DNA of 64,000 nucleotides, taken from NCBI GenBank assembly GCA_020637755.1, contig JACKJW010000006.1, forward strand, positions 62,001 through 126,000, given 5' to 3'. The notes under the pieces are model-generated. The model made no database searches and was not told the DNA's origin. It saw only the letters and a program-made list of their open reading frames with translations. Below, piece after piece: positions 35,169 through 44,619 of this stretch (position 1 is its first letter; every line of letters starts with the position of its first letter). Position numbers and translations under genes: made by a program. This DNA comes from Brucellaceae bacterium (GTDB lineage: Bacteria > Pseudomonadota > Alphaproteobacteria > Rhizobiales > Rhizobiaceae).

Positions 35169-35966
35169 ATGTGCCGCTGGGCCGCCTATCGTGGAACGCC
35201 ACTCTTCCTGGAAGAGGTTGTCACCGCACCGAGCCACTCGCTGATCGCCCAGTCCCACGCCGCTACCCACGGTCTGACCGCCACCAACGGTGATGGTTTC
35301 GGTCTGGCCTGGTATGGCGAGCGCGGTGATCCGGGCCTCTACCGCGACATTCTTCCCGCCTGGTCGGACTGCAACCTGAAAAGCCTTGCCCACCAGATCC
35401 GCTCAGGCCTGTTCCTTGCCCATGTGCGCGCATCGACGACGGGTGCCACCGCGCGAGCCAACTGCCATCCCTTCACCCACGCGCGCTGGACCTTCATGCA
35501 CAATGGTCTGGTGGGCGAATTCGACAGGCTGGAACGCCGCTTGGAGGGCCATCTTTCCAACCGTTTCTATACTCTTCGCCAGGGTTCGACCGACAGCGAG
35601 CTCTTGTTCCTGCTGGCCTTGCAGATGGGTCTGGCCCGCGATGTCCACGGAGCCTTGTCGGCGACGATCAACCTCGTGGCAGCAGAGACCGCCGCCATCG
35701 GCATCCACCCGCTGATCCGCTTCACCGCCGCGCTTTCAGACGGCGAGACGCTCTATGCCGTCCGTTATGCCACCGATGGCAAGGCGCCCAGCCTGTTTGC
35801 CCATGTTGGAAAGGACGGAGATTGCCGCCTCGTTTCCGAGCCGCTGGATGGTGACAGTGCAAGCTGGACACCTGTGCCCGAAGGTTCGTTCATCACGGTC
35901 AGCAGCCACGGCTTTTACCGCCGTTCCTTCAAGCCGCTGGCCAACAGCATCGCGCTGGCGGTGTGA
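35169..35966 (+). CDS. Class II glutamine amidotransferase (YafJ/EgtC-like)
   Basis: A 265-residue stand-alone glutaminase domain. The Met is followed at once by the catalytic Cys (MCRWAAYRG), with GDGFGLAWYG near residue 40, ASTTGATARANCHPF near residue 82 and FMHNGLVGEFDRL near residue 105. The start is therefore fixed at 35169. Partner and acceptor are unknown; no ergothioneine genes lie nearby. Confidence 0.92.
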   Translation: MCRWAAYRGTPLFLEEVVTAPSHSLIAQSHAATHGLTATNGDGFGLAWYGERGDPGLYRDILPAWSDCNLKSLAHQIRSGLFLAHVRASTTGATARANCHPFTHARWTFMHNGLVGEFDRLERRLEGHLSNRFYTLRQGSTDSELLFLLALQMGLARDVHGALSATINLVAAETAAIGIHPLIRFTAALSDGETLYAVRYATDGKAPSLFAHVGKDGDCRLVSEPLDGDSASWTPVPEGSFITVSSHGFYRRSFKPLANSIALAV

Positions 35967-36050
35967 TGGCAAGAAATTGAACGTCCTCAACAAGGCCATC
36001 TTTACCGGCAAGGTTCAGGGTGACCGTGTCAGCGTCACCGGAAACCAGTC

Positions 36051-36347
36051 ATGAAAATCCTCCTGCCCGCCGCCCTTTGCCTGCTCTTTGCCATCCCGGC
36101 TCATGCAGGTGAACGCAAGGATGACGGCCAATACTGGCAATCCTCACGCATCTATTCCGTACGCGATGCCGCCGGCCAGATGCAGACCGGAAGCTGGCAG
36201 GTGCTCGAACGTTCCCAGCAGCGCTGCCAGTTGGAGGCCAGACGCGCCGAAATGGACATTGCAAACCGCTATCCCGGCGGACGCGTGACGGGCACAAGGC
36301 GCTACACGCCCTGCCACCGCATCTCCACGCGCAACTCACCGGGTTGA
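36051..36347 (+). CDS. Small secreted protein, unknown function
   Basis: A 98-residue protein with a clear signal peptide (MKILLPAALCLLFAIPAHA, cleavage after AHA) and a mature basic domain with two Cys, in SQQRCQLEARRAE and RYTPCHRIS, which may form a disulfide in the periplasm. No family recognised. It converges on coaBC, seven bases between stops. Confidence 0.65.
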   Translation: MKILLPAALCLLFAIPAHAGERKDDGQYWQSSRIYSVRDAAGQMQTGSWQVLERSQQRCQLEARRAEMDIANRYPGGRVTGTRRYTPCHRISTRNSPG

Positions 36348-36354
36348 ACGGCTA

Positions 36355-37590
36355 TCAGCCGCCGATCTTTCGGGCGATCAACCCTGCCAGCCGCCCGGCG
36401 ACCGCATCCTTGTCCATCTCAGGCCATTCCTCGGTGCCGTTCGCGGTCACGATGATCACACGGTTGCGGTCGGCGCCCATCACGCCGCTGATGCCGATGC
36501 CCGTGCCGGACGAGACGTCATTGGCGACGATCATGTCGGCGCCCTTGCGCTTGAGCTTTCCCGACGCATGGGCGACCACGTCGTTTGTTTCAGCGGCAAA
36601 ACCGATCACCAGAGCGGGCCTGCGGGCATGATGCCCCACCGTTTTCAGGATATCGGGGTTTTCGGTCAGCTTCAGCTCCGGGGCACCCTTGGACCCCTCC
36701 TTCTTGATCTTCCGGTCGGCAGCGTTCTCCACCCGATAGTCGGCGACGGCGGCAACGAAGATGCCTGCATCGCATGGAAGCAGCCCCTCGACCGCTTCCA
36801 GCATCTGGCGCGCGGTTTCCACATGGGTCACCTTTACCCCTGCAGGGTCTGGAATGGTGACCGGACCGGAAACCAGATGGACATCCGCCCCGAGCTTGGC
36901 CAGCGCCGCCGCGATGGCATGGCCCTGTTTGCCCGATGAGCGGTTGGCGATGTAGCGCACCGGATCGATCGGCTCATGGGTCGGACCGGATGTCATGACG
37001 ATCCGCTTCCCGGCCAGCGGTTTCGGGCCACAGTCCAGAAGGGCTTCGACCGCTGCGAGGATTTCCAGCGGCTCGGCCATCCGGCCTTCCCCGGCCTCGG
37101 CCCGCTCGGCCATCTCGCCGCGATTGGGTCCGATGAAGGCAATGCCGTCGCGCTGGAGCGTCTCGCGGTTGCGCCTGGTCGCTGCATGGGTCCACATGGC
37201 CGGATTCATGGCGGGCGCAATGAGCACCCGCTTGTTTGTGGCCATCAGCACGGTGGAAGCAAGGTCGTTGGCCAGCCCGTTTGCCATCTTCGCCATCAGG
37301 TCGGCCGTGGCTGGTGCGACCACAATCAGGTCAGCCTCACGCGACAGGCGGATATGTCCGACATCGTGCTCGTCCTCGCGCGAAAAGAGGTCGGTGAAGA
37401 CGCGGTCCGCCGTGAGCGCACCAACGGAAAGCTCGGTGATGAACTCCTGAGCGGCCTTCGTCATCACGCAACGCACCGAAGCGCCCCGCTCGCGCAGGCG
37501 GCGGATCAGGTCGAGGCACTTGTAGGCGGCAATGCCGCCGCCGATGACCAGCAGGATGCGTTTGCCGGAAAGCGTTTGCGCAAGGGCCAT
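36355..37590 (-). CDS. coaBC: Bifunctional phosphopantothenoylcysteine decarboxylase/synthetase CoaBC
   Basis: Two steps of coenzyme A synthesis in one 411-residue chain. The N-terminal CoaC flavoprotein half has VIGGGIAAYKCLDLIRRL near residue 16 and APAMNPAMW near residue 124. The C-terminal CoaB half has TSGPTHEPIDPVRYIANRSSGKQG near residue 200, and a Lys-rich loop (ADRKIKKEGSKG) that contacts CTP. A vapBC pair lies immediately upstream, one base from the start, separating coaBC from ubiB. Confidence 0.96.
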   Translation of the reverse strand: MALAQTLSGKRILLVIGGGIAAYKCLDLIRRLRERGASVRCVMTKAAQEFITELSVGALTADRVFTDLFSREDEHDVGHIRLSREADLIVVAPATADLMAKMANGLANDLASTVLMATNKRVLIAPAMNPAMWTHAATRRNRETLQRDGIAFIGPNRGEMAERAEAGEGRMAEPLEILAAVEALLDCGPKPLAGKRIVMTSGPTHEPIDPVRYIANRSSGKQGHAIAAALAKLGADVHLVSGPVTIPDPAGVKVTHVETARQMLEAVEGLLPCDAGIFVAAVADYRVENAADRKIKKEGSKGAPELKLTENPDILKTVGHHARRPALVIGFAAETNDVVAHASGKLKRKGADMIVANDVSSGTGIGISGVMGADRNRVIIVTANGTEEWPEMDKDAVAGRLAGLIARKIGG

Positions 37591-37995
37591 CTATGCTTCT
37601 CCCAGAGCCGAACGGACATCGGTATGCACGAAATCATCGCCCTTGTAGAGGAGGGGCAGGTCTCTCGACTTGGCAAGCGCATAGGAAAAGCAGTCGCCGA
37701 AGTTCAGCCGGGCGGGATGTCCCGTGCCCTTGCCGTAGCGGTAGCGGGCTTCCACCGCGTGGTGGATCATCGTGGTATCGGTGGCAACGACGTCGATGCC
37801 GGCAGCGGCCAGAAAGGCATCCAGCGTTTGGCGCCCGATGGCCGCTTGAAACCCGTGAATGACATAATGACACTCAACCAGTGTCGGGGCGCACATGACC
37901 AGGCCCGAATTTTCAGCAAGGAACGTGCCGTAGAGCGCAGCGTCGTTTTCCGCGCGCAGGACGGCAAAAATCGCAGAGGAGTCGACGGCAATCAC
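37591..37995 (-). CDS. vapC: VapC-type PIN domain toxin ribonuclease
   Basis: A 134-residue PIN ribonuclease, toxin of a type II toxin-antitoxin pair that would cut RNA (often tRNA) when free. Acidic active-site residues are the Asp in AVDSSAIFAVL (near 5), Glu in PTLVECHYV (near 41) and Asp in LNFGDCFSYALAK (near 100). Its start overlaps the antitoxin stop by four bases (ATGA). It ends one base before coaBC, so it could be cotranscribed with coaBC. Confidence 0.9.
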   Translation of the reverse strand: MIAVDSSAIFAVLRAENDAALYGTFLAENSGLVMCAPTLVECHYVIHGFQAAIGRQTLDAFLAAAGIDVVATDTTMIHHAVEARYRYGKGTGHPARLNFGDCFSYALAKSRDLPLLYKGDDFVHTDVRSALGEA

Positions 37996-38258
37996 AGGTC
38001 ACCGTCGGAAATGAGATCGGTGAGGTCCTTCTGCGGCAGCGTGCGGTAGCGCGGATCAAGCGGCTCGCCCTCCTGCAAGGCCCTGCCGAGCGCAAGAAGC
38101 TCCTCGGCCGTCGCCTTCCTGGGGCGGAGCGCGGCTCTGTCCGTCCCTGCGATCCTGTCGCGCGCTTCCTGCTCCATCGAAACACCGCGCGCCGCAGCGG
38201 CAAGGCGCAATTCGCGTTTCACCTCGTCAGGCACGTTTCGGATGGTCAGGGTTGCCAT
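37992..38258 (-). CDS. vapB: VapB/FitA-type ribbon-helix-helix antitoxin
   Basis: An 88-residue antitoxin. The N-terminal ribbon-helix-helix (ATLTIRNVPDEVKRELRLAAAARGVSMEQEARDRI) is typical of FitA-like VapB proteins. The acidic tail (PQKDLTDLISDGDL) is the likely toxin-binding part. A promoter inside a perfect inverted repeat lies just upstream, as expected for self-repression. Confidence 0.9.
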   Translation of the reverse strand: MATLTIRNVPDEVKRELRLAAAARGVSMEQEARDRIAGTDRAALRPRKATAEELLALGRALQEGEPLDPRYRTLPQKDLTDLISDGDL

Positions 38259-38272
38259 GGCGTCTCTCTCCC

Positions 38273-38311
38273 TTTGACTGCAATGTAGGCATTGACAGCA
38301 TTGCAGTCAAA
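38273..38311 (-). promoter_or_regulatory. vapBC promoter embedded in a perfect operator palindrome
   Basis: TTTGACTGCAATG (38273-38285) and CATTGCAGTCAAA (38299-38311) form a perfect 13-base inverted repeat with a 13-base spacer. On the minus strand the same bases hold -35 TTGACT (38310-38305), a 17-base spacer and -10 TACATT (38287-38282). VapB or VapBC binding would occlude both boxes. Confidence 0.85.
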
Positions 38312-38319
38312 CGGGCGGA

Positions 38320-39894
38320 TCAACTCACCTGCCAGGCAATCCAGATCGCGCAGGCCGCGATCACCCACAGCGCGATGCGGCCGGAACGGGTGTGACGGGC
38401 TTCGGCCTTGCCGATCGCCTTGGCCGTCTCCGCGTCGAAGCGCAGGCCGTTTTCCGCCATGGCGTCGATCTCGCGCGACAGCCGTTCGGCGCGGCGCGAA
38501 AATTCCGGCGCCTGCCGGGCGAGGCTGGCGAGCGCATGGATTCCGTCGCGGGCATCTTCCGCCATGCCGCGTGGGCCGAGATTGGCACGGATCCAGTCGC
38601 CCACGACCGGCTCGGCGGTCTTCCACATGTTGAAGGCCGGGTCGAGCTCGCGCGCCACACCTTCCACCACCACCATGGTCTTCTGCAGCAGCAGCAGCTC
38701 GGGCCGCGTCTCCATGTCGAAGAGTTCGGTGATCTCGAAGAGCAGCGTCAGCAGCTTGGCCATGGAGATGGTCTCGGCAGACTGCCCGTGGATCGGCTCG
38801 CCGATCGCGCGAATGGCCTGCGCGAAACTGGTCACGTCATGATGGTCCGGCACATAGCCGGCCTCGAAATGCACCTGCGCCACCCGCAGATAGTCGCGCG
38901 TGATGAATCCGTAGAGGATTTCGGCAAGAAACCGCCGCTCCTTCTTGCCGATGCGCCCGGCAATACCGAGATCGACGGCGACAATGTCGCCCGAAGCATC
39001 AACGAAGAGGTTGCCCGGATGCATGTCGGCATGGAAGAAGCCGTCGCGCAGCGCGTGGCGCAGGAAGGACTGGATGATGTTGGCGGCCAGCCGCTCCAGA
39101 TCGTAGCCTGCGGCCTGCAACGCCTCGACATCCGACATCTTGATGCCGTCGATCCATTCCATCGTGAGGACATCGCGGCCCGTCCGCTCCCAATCCACCG
39201 TCGGCAGGCGGAAACCGGGGTCCCCGGCCGTGTTGGCCGCCATTTCCGATAGGGCAGCGGCTTCGAGACGCAAATCCATCTCGATCTTTGTGGTGCGTTC
39301 CAGCGTTCGTGTCACCTCCACCGGGCGAAGGCGCCGGGTGGCGGGGATATGGCGCTCCTGCAGGCGCGACAGCAGCAGGAAGGCCTCGTTGTCATGGGCA
39401 AAGCGCTCGCGAACGCCAGGGCGGATCACCTTGACGGCGACCCGGTGCGTTCCGGTTCCATCCTCGACGGTGCCGGGATGCACCTGTGCGATGGAAGCCG
39501 CGGCAATTGGCGGCTCCAGGCTGGCATACAGCACTTCCACCGGCTTGCCGAGCGAAGCCTCGATTTCGGCGCGCGCCGCCTCCATGGGGAAGAAATCCAT
39601 CCGGTCCTGCAGATGCGCAAGGTCGCTGGCAATGTCCCGCCCCACCACATCGGGCCGCGTGGCCAGGAACTGGCCCATTTTCACGTAGGACGGCCCGAGC
39701 CGGTTGACCGCGCGTGACAGCCGCTCCGAACGGTCCTGCTCGCGCACGCGCCGGCGCGCCAGCAACCGGGCCGCACGCCATCCGAGCTTGGGCAGGCCGG
39801 AAAGCTGTTCGCCGGGGGCGGCCGCGATCACACCCTCGCGGACCATGATCCAGCCCGCGCGGGCCAGCCGGAAATAGGCGCCGATCGTGCTCAT
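38320..39894 (-). CDS. ubiB: UbiB, ABC1-family atypical kinase for ubiquinone synthesis
   Basis: A 524-residue membrane-associated protein with ATPase-like kinase fold required for ubiquinone biosynthesis. The family KxGQ motif appears as KMGQFLATRPDVV near residue 72, with FHADMHPGNLF near residue 290 and VDLGIAGRIG near residue 308. One or two C-terminal membrane helices end at AIWIAWQVS. It follows ubiE on the same strand. Confidence 0.95.
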   Translation of the reverse strand: MSTIGAYFRLARAGWIMVREGVIAAAPGEQLSGLPKLGWRAARLLARRRVREQDRSERLSRAVNRLGPSYVKMGQFLATRPDVVGRDIASDLAHLQDRMDFFPMEAARAEIEASLGKPVEVLYASLEPPIAAASIAQVHPGTVEDGTGTHRVAVKVIRPGVRERFAHDNEAFLLLSRLQERHIPATRRLRPVEVTRTLERTTKIEMDLRLEAAALSEMAANTAGDPGFRLPTVDWERTGRDVLTMEWIDGIKMSDVEALQAAGYDLERLAANIIQSFLRHALRDGFFHADMHPGNLFVDASGDIVAVDLGIAGRIGKKERRFLAEILYGFITRDYLRVAQVHFEAGYVPDHHDVTSFAQAIRAIGEPIHGQSAETISMAKLLTLLFEITELFDMETRPELLLLQKTMVVVEGVARELDPAFNMWKTAEPVVGDWIRANLGPRGMAEDARDGIHALASLARQAPEFSRRAERLSREIDAMAENGLRFDAETAKAIGKAEARHTRSGRIALWVIAACAIWIAWQVS

Positions 39895-39918
39895 GGAATT
39901 GACGGGTCCCCTCGGCCT

Positions 39919-40695
39919 TTAGAGCTTCCAGCCCGAATGCAGGGCGCAGATGCCGCCGGTATAGTCGCGCCATGTCACCCGGTCAAAGCCGGCCCGCGTG
40001 ATCATGGCGGCAAATTCCCTCTGGTTGGGGAATTTCCGGATGGATTCCACCAGATACTGGTAGGGGCCGGCATCGCCCGTCACCGCCTTGCCGATCGGCG
40101 GGATCGCCTTGAAGGACCACGTCTCATAGAGCTTGTCCAAAACGGGCATGTCCACTTCTGAGAATTCCAGCACCATCAGCCGCCCGCCGGGCTTGAGCAC
40201 GCGGAAAGCCTCCGAAAGCGCCATGTCGATGCGCGGCACGTTTCGGATGCCGAGCGCGATCGTGTAGGCGTCGAATGTTTCGTCGGCAAAGGGCAATTCC
40301 TCCGCATTTGCCTCAACGAAGTCGACGTTGCCGTCCAATCCGCGTTTGGCGGCCCGGTCCCGACCGACATCCAGCATCGAACCGTTTATGTCCAGCACGG
40401 TGGCCATGGCATTGTGGTGGGAGGCTTCAACGATGCGGAAGGCGATGTCGCCGGTGCCGCCCGCCACATCGAGCACGCGCCAGCCCGGACGCTTCGGTGG
40501 ATTGAGCCAGGCGACCATGGCATTCTTCCACACCCGGTGCATGCCGCCGGACATCAGGTCGTTCATCAGGTCGTAGCGGTCCGCGACCTTGTGAAAGACA
40601 TCGTTGACGAGGCCCTGCTTCTCGCCCTGTCCGACCGTGCGGAAGCCGTAGCTCGTCTCCATGCCGCCCGCCGCGGTTGTCCGGTTGCCAGTCAT
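39919..40695 (-). CDS. ubiE: Ubiquinone/menaquinone C-methyltransferase UbiE
   Basis: SAM-dependent C-methylation of the quinone ring. The 258-residue product has VFHKVADRYDLMNDLMSGGMHRVWK near residue 33 (family signature), SAM motif VLDVAGGTGDIA near residue 70, and IRNVPRIDMALSEAFRVLKPGG near residue 145. Start at 40695 fits the family; upstream in-frame codons do not. First gene of ubiE-ubiB, divergent from add. Confidence 0.96.
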   Translation of the reverse strand: MTGNRTTAAGGMETSYGFRTVGQGEKQGLVNDVFHKVADRYDLMNDLMSGGMHRVWKNAMVAWLNPPKRPGWRVLDVAGGTGDIAFRIVEASHHNAMATVLDINGSMLDVGRDRAAKRGLDGNVDFVEANAEELPFADETFDAYTIALGIRNVPRIDMALSEAFRVLKPGGRLMVLEFSEVDMPVLDKLYETWSFKAIPPIGKAVTGDAGPYQYLVESIRKFPNQREFAAMITRAGFDRVTWRDYTGGICALHSGWKL

Positions 40696-40811
40696 GCCAC
40701 TCCACCTGTCAATTTCGCGCCGGGACCATAGAAGATAATCCGCGCCCGCGCTATTGTGAAAACCACCGCGCCGGGGGGCCTTTGGCCGCACGCGGATCAC
40801 GGAGGTCAAGG

Positions 40812-41795
40812 ATGCGTGCAAGGCTGCCCAAGGCAGAGATCCACTGTCACATCGAGGGCGCCGCGGCACCCGGTCTGGTTTTGCGGCAGGCGGAAAAATA
40901 CGGCGTGGACATGTCGGCCCATATCCGTGACGGCGCCTTCGTCTGGCAGGATTTCTCAAGCTTCCTTGCTGCCTACGATGCCTCGGCTGCCCTGTTCAGG
41001 ACCCCCGGCGACTATGCGCTGCTGGCCGACCATTATCTGACTTCGATTGCGCGTGAAGGGGCGATCTATGCCGAGTTCTTCACGTCGCCCGACCACGCGG
41101 TGAAGGCCGGTCTCACTCCGCAGGACTATCATGCGGGCCTGGCGGCCGGCATGGACCGCGCCAAGGCCAAGACCGGCATCGAATCGCGCATGATCGTTAC
41201 CGGCGTGCGTCATTTCGGCGTGGAGTCCGTCGAGGCCGCAGCCCGCTTCGCGGCCAGGGCCGACTGCGCCTACATCACCGGTTTCGGCATGGCGGGCGAC
41301 GAGCGCTTTGGCGACCTGGAGGATTATGTGCGCGCCTTCGAGATCGCACGGGAAGCCGGTCTCGGCATCACGGTCCACGCCGGAGAGCTGATGGGTTGGG
41401 AAAGCGTCGCCGCCGCATTGGATCATATCCGCCCGTCGCGCATCGGCCATGGTGTCCGCGCCATCGAGAACCCCGATCTGGTCCGGCGGATTGCTGCCGA
41501 GGGTGTCGTGCTGGAATGCTGCCCCGGCTCCAACATTGCGCTCAAGGTCTTCCCCGATTTTGCCGGCCATCCCTTCCGGCGCCTGCGTGATGCCGGCTGC
41601 AAGGTGACGCTGAATTCCGACGATCCGCCTTACTTCCACACGTCCATCGGCCAGGAATACGAGATCGCCGAAAAACATTTCGGGCTGGATGACAAGGCAC
41701 TGGTCAAGGTGACGGCCACCGCACTCGATGCCGCCTTCATCGACCGCGCCACCCGGGCCGCCCTCAAGGAGAGACTGGTAGCGCCCGCAAGGTGA
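40812..41795 (+). CDS. add: Adenosine deaminase
   Basis: Deaminates adenosine and deoxyadenosine to inosines, feeding the purine nucleoside phosphorylase encoded at 45376. The 327-residue product has PKAEIHCHIEGAA near residue 6 (zinc His pair), HAGELMGWESV near residue 195, IGHGVRAI near residue 215, and NSDDPPYFHTSIGQEY near residue 273. A GGAGGTCAAGG site precedes the ATG. Adenine deaminase is the main alternative. Confidence 0.9.
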   Translation: MRARLPKAEIHCHIEGAAAPGLVLRQAEKYGVDMSAHIRDGAFVWQDFSSFLAAYDASAALFRTPGDYALLADHYLTSIAREGAIYAEFFTSPDHAVKAGLTPQDYHAGLAAGMDRAKAKTGIESRMIVTGVRHFGVESVEAAARFAARADCAYITGFGMAGDERFGDLEDYVRAFEIAREAGLGITVHAGELMGWESVAAALDHIRPSRIGHGVRAIENPDLVRRIAAEGVVLECCPGSNIALKVFPDFAGHPFRRLRDAGCKVTLNSDDPPYFHTSIGQEYEIAEKHFGLDDKALVKVTATALDAAFIDRATRAALKERLVAPAR

Positions 41796-41997
41796 CAGGC
41801 CGGACGGAGGGGTATCCCGGCGTGCCCTGCGTACAAAGGGCCGGGTGCAGCGTGACTCCCATGACACGGGTCCACCATGGGCAAAAGCCGCCCGGCCATC
41901 GGACATCAAAATCTGTGGTCTCGGGCCGGGACGCCTTTCACTCCATGGTGTCTTCGGCGTAGGGTTTGACCGGTTGAACAATTTTCAGGAGCGATCC

Positions 41998-42627
41998 ATG
42001 GCCGATGTGACCATCGTCAGTCACCCGCTGGTCCAGCACAAGCTGACGATCATGCGCGACAAGAACACATCGACCGCTGGGTTCCGCCGCCTGCTGCGCG
42101 AAATCTCGCTCCTGCTCTGCTATGAGGTGACGCGTGAGATGCCGCTGACCAGCCAGCGCATCGAGACCCCGCTGACCGGGATGGATGCGCCGGTGCTGGA
42201 AGGCAAGAAGCTGGTCTTCGCCTCGGTTCTGCGCGCGGGCAACGGGCTTCTGGAAGGCATGCTGGACCTGGTTCCCGCCGCCCGCGTCGCCCATGTCGGC
42301 CTGTACCGCGACCATGACACGCTGGAGGCGATCGAATATTACTTCAAGGCCCCCGGCGATCTGGAGAACCGGCTCGTCATCGTGGTTGATCCCATGCTGG
42401 CAACCGCAAATTCCGCCATTGCCGCCGTTACCAAGCTGAAGGAGCGCGGCGCCAACAACCTGCGTTTCGTCTGCCTGCTCGCCGCACCGGAAGGCATTGC
42501 CAATTTCACCACCGCCCATCCCGATGTGCCGGTCTTCACCGCCGCCATCGACAGCCACCTCAATGACAAGGGCTACATCGTGCCGGGCCTTGGCGACGCT
42601 GGTGATCGCATGTACGGCACCAAGTGA
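41998..42627 (+). CDS. upp: Uracil phosphoribosyltransferase
   Basis: Converts uracil and PRPP to UMP in pyrimidine salvage. The 209-residue product has MADVTIVSHPLVQHKLTIMRD at the start, LRAGNGLLEGMLDLVP near residue 78, and the ending GLGDAGDRMYGTK. The PRPP loop reads DPMLATANSA, where most homologues have DPMLATGGS or GNS, a mild variation. CAGGAGCG lies before the start; 202 bases separate it from add. Confidence 0.94.
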   Translation: MADVTIVSHPLVQHKLTIMRDKNTSTAGFRRLLREISLLLCYEVTREMPLTSQRIETPLTGMDAPVLEGKKLVFASVLRAGNGLLEGMLDLVPAARVAHVGLYRDHDTLEAIEYYFKAPGDLENRLVIVVDPMLATANSAIAAVTKLKERGANNLRFVCLLAAPEGIANFTTAHPDVPVFTAAIDSHLNDKGYIVPGLGDAGDRMYGTK

Positions 42628-42735
42628 GCCTGCCGGGTAACCTCCCGTTAAGCCTTTGCGTGAAATCCGCCGGGCCTTAACCCGTCTGACGGCCTTTTCG
42701 GGCAGGATACTCCCGGTTTGTAAGAGTCCGGGACC

Positions 42736-43299
42736 ATGCTGAAGAAAATCATCGTTGCCGCAGTCATTGTCGGGTCGGGCGCCTCCGTGCCCCTGCTCTA
42801 TGAAGCCAATCCGGACGCGTTCGAGCGCATCGTTTCGAGCAGCCCTGACCAGGATGCGGAGCCTTCAGGCGTGACCGTTGCCAGCGTCTCGCCAAGGGAA
42901 GCCGTTCCGGTCACCGGCACGCTGTCCGGCCGGACGCATGCGGTGAAGATGGATGCCCAAGGCCATTTCCGCGACGAGTTCAAGCTCAATGGCCGCCGCA
43001 TCACGGCGCTGATCGATACCGGGGCGACGCTGGTCGCCATCAACCGCACCACGGCGCGCCGCATCGGCATCAAGCTGGAAAAGTCGGATTTCAAATACGA
43101 GGTCAACACCGCCAACGGTATCACCCATGCCGCCTCCGCAACGATCGAGCGTCTCCAGATCGGCCGTGTCGAGATGGCAAACGTCAAGGCCGTGGTGCTG
43201 GAAGACAAGGCGCTGACCGGCACACTGATCGGCATGAGCTTTCTCAAGCGGCTCGACAAGTTCAAGGTCGAAGGCCGCGAACTCGTGCTCGAACAGTAA
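42736..43299 (+). CDS. Retropepsin-like aspartic protease (TIGR02281 type)
   Basis: A 187-residue membrane-anchored protein with one N-terminal hydrophobic helix (KKIIVAAVIVGSGASVPLL) and a periplasmic clan AA protease domain. The catalytic Asp lies in ALIDTGATLVAINR (Asp94), and the flap-side GMSFLKRLDKFKVEGRELVL closes the domain. As with pepsins of this size it should act as a dimer. Substrate unknown. Converges with deoA. Confidence 0.87.
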   Translation: MLKKIIVAAVIVGSGASVPLLYEANPDAFERIVSSSPDQDAEPSGVTVASVSPREAVPVTGTLSGRTHAVKMDAQGHFRDEFKLNGRRITALIDTGATLVAINRTTARRIGIKLEKSDFKYEVNTANGITHAASATIERLQIGRVEMANVKAVVLEDKALTGTLIGMSFLKRLDKFKVEGRELVLEQ

Positions 43300-43305
43300 A
43301 CTTCC

Positions 43306-44619
43306 CTATCCGGTAATGCGCCGCAGCACCGGCCGCTTCACCTTGGGCGCCTCATTGTCCAACCGGTAGGCGGCAATGACCGCGCGCGCGGCGCGCTCGG
43401 CATCGGCCATGCTGCGGGCGTGGACCAGCGCAAGCGGATCACCCTTCGCCACTCCTGTACCAACAGGAACAAGGTTGGTCAGGCCGACGGCCGGATCGAT
43501 CCGGTCTTCCGCCTTTTGCCGTCCCCCGCCCAGTGTCACCACCGCCAGTCCGATGTCGCGCGTGCCGATGGCGCCAACATGGCCGGCGGCCGGGCTCTTC
43601 ACCGCGAGCACGACCGGAGCCGAGGCAAGGTGGCGGCCGTGGTTTTCCACCATGTCCGCAGGCCCTCCCAGCAGATGGACCATGCGATTGAAGACCTCGG
43701 CGGCCCGTCCGCTTGTCAGCGCTTCCAGTGCCCGCGCTGCACCTTCCCGGTTGGAGGCGGCGACGCCGGAAAGTTGCAGCATCTCGGCGGCCAGCGCGAG
43801 CGTGACCGCTTCGAGGCGGGGATCGCGCCGCTCACCGGAGAGAAACTCCACCGCGTTCTTCACTTCCAGAGCATTCCCGGCTGCCGAAGCCAGCGGCTGG
43901 TTCATGTCCGTGATCAGCGCGCTCGCCGGCAGGCCCGCGCCATTGGCCACCGTGACGAGGCGGCGTGCCAGCGCGCCGGCCTCGCGCGTATTGTCCATGA
44001 AGGCGCCGTTTCCGCACTTCACGTCAAGCACGAGTGATCGCAGTCCGGCGGCCAGCTTCTTGGACAGGATGGAGGCGGTGATGAGCGGGATGGATTCCAC
44101 CGTCGCCGTCACATCACGGATCGCATAGAAGCGCTTGTCGGCAGGCGCGAGGTCGCCGGTTTGGCCGATGATGGCGCAACCGGCCTCCCGGACCACCCGG
44201 CGCAGCAGCTTTTCATCCGGCTGGCTGGTGTAGCCGGGAATGGAATCCATCTTGTCCAGCGTCCCGCCCGTGTGCCCGAGGCCGCGCCCGGAGATCATCG
44301 GTACATAGGCCCCGCAGGCCGCGACGATGGGCGCCAGCATCAGCGAGACATTGTCGCCCACGCCGCCGGTCGAATGCTTGTCGGTGACCGGGCCGGGCAG
44401 GCCGGACCAGTCGAGCACCGTGCCGGAATCGCGCATGGCCAGCGTCAGCGCCACGCCCTCGGCATCCGCCATGCCCTTGAAGAACACCGCCATGGCAAAG
44501 GCGGCGACCTGACCCTCGGTCACATCACCCGAAGTGAGGCCGGCCACGATATGAGCGATTTCGGCATCGCTGAGCGTCTCGCCGTCGCGCTTGCGCCGGA
44601 TGATCTCGCGGGTCAGCAT
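43306..44619 (-). CDS. deoA: Thymidine phosphorylase
   Basis: Phosphorolysis of thymidine and deoxyuridine to base and deoxyribose-1-phosphate. The 437-residue product has the family signature near residue 113 (SGRGLGHTGGTLDKMDSIPG), DKHSTGGVGDNVSL near residue 80, and the C-terminal domain (DPAVGLTNLVPVGTGVAKGDPLA). Its start overlaps the deoC stop. It is the last gene of the long nucleoside uptake and salvage unit beginning at 50243. Confidence 0.96.
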   Translation of the reverse strand: MLTREIIRRKRDGETLSDAEIAHIVAGLTSGDVTEGQVAAFAMAVFFKGMADAEGVALTLAMRDSGTVLDWSGLPGPVTDKHSTGGVGDNVSLMLAPIVAACGAYVPMISGRGLGHTGGTLDKMDSIPGYTSQPDEKLLRRVVREAGCAIIGQTGDLAPADKRFYAIRDVTATVESIPLITASILSKKLAAGLRSLVLDVKCGNGAFMDNTREAGALARRLVTVANGAGLPASALITDMNQPLASAAGNALEVKNAVEFLSGERRDPRLEAVTLALAAEMLQLSGVAASNREGAARALEALTSGRAAEVFNRMVHLLGGPADMVENHGRHLASAPVVLAVKSPAAGHVGAIGTRDIGLAVVTLGGGRQKAEDRIDPAVGLTNLVPVGTGVAKGDPLALVHARSMADAERAARAVIAAYRLDNEAPKVKRPVLRRITG

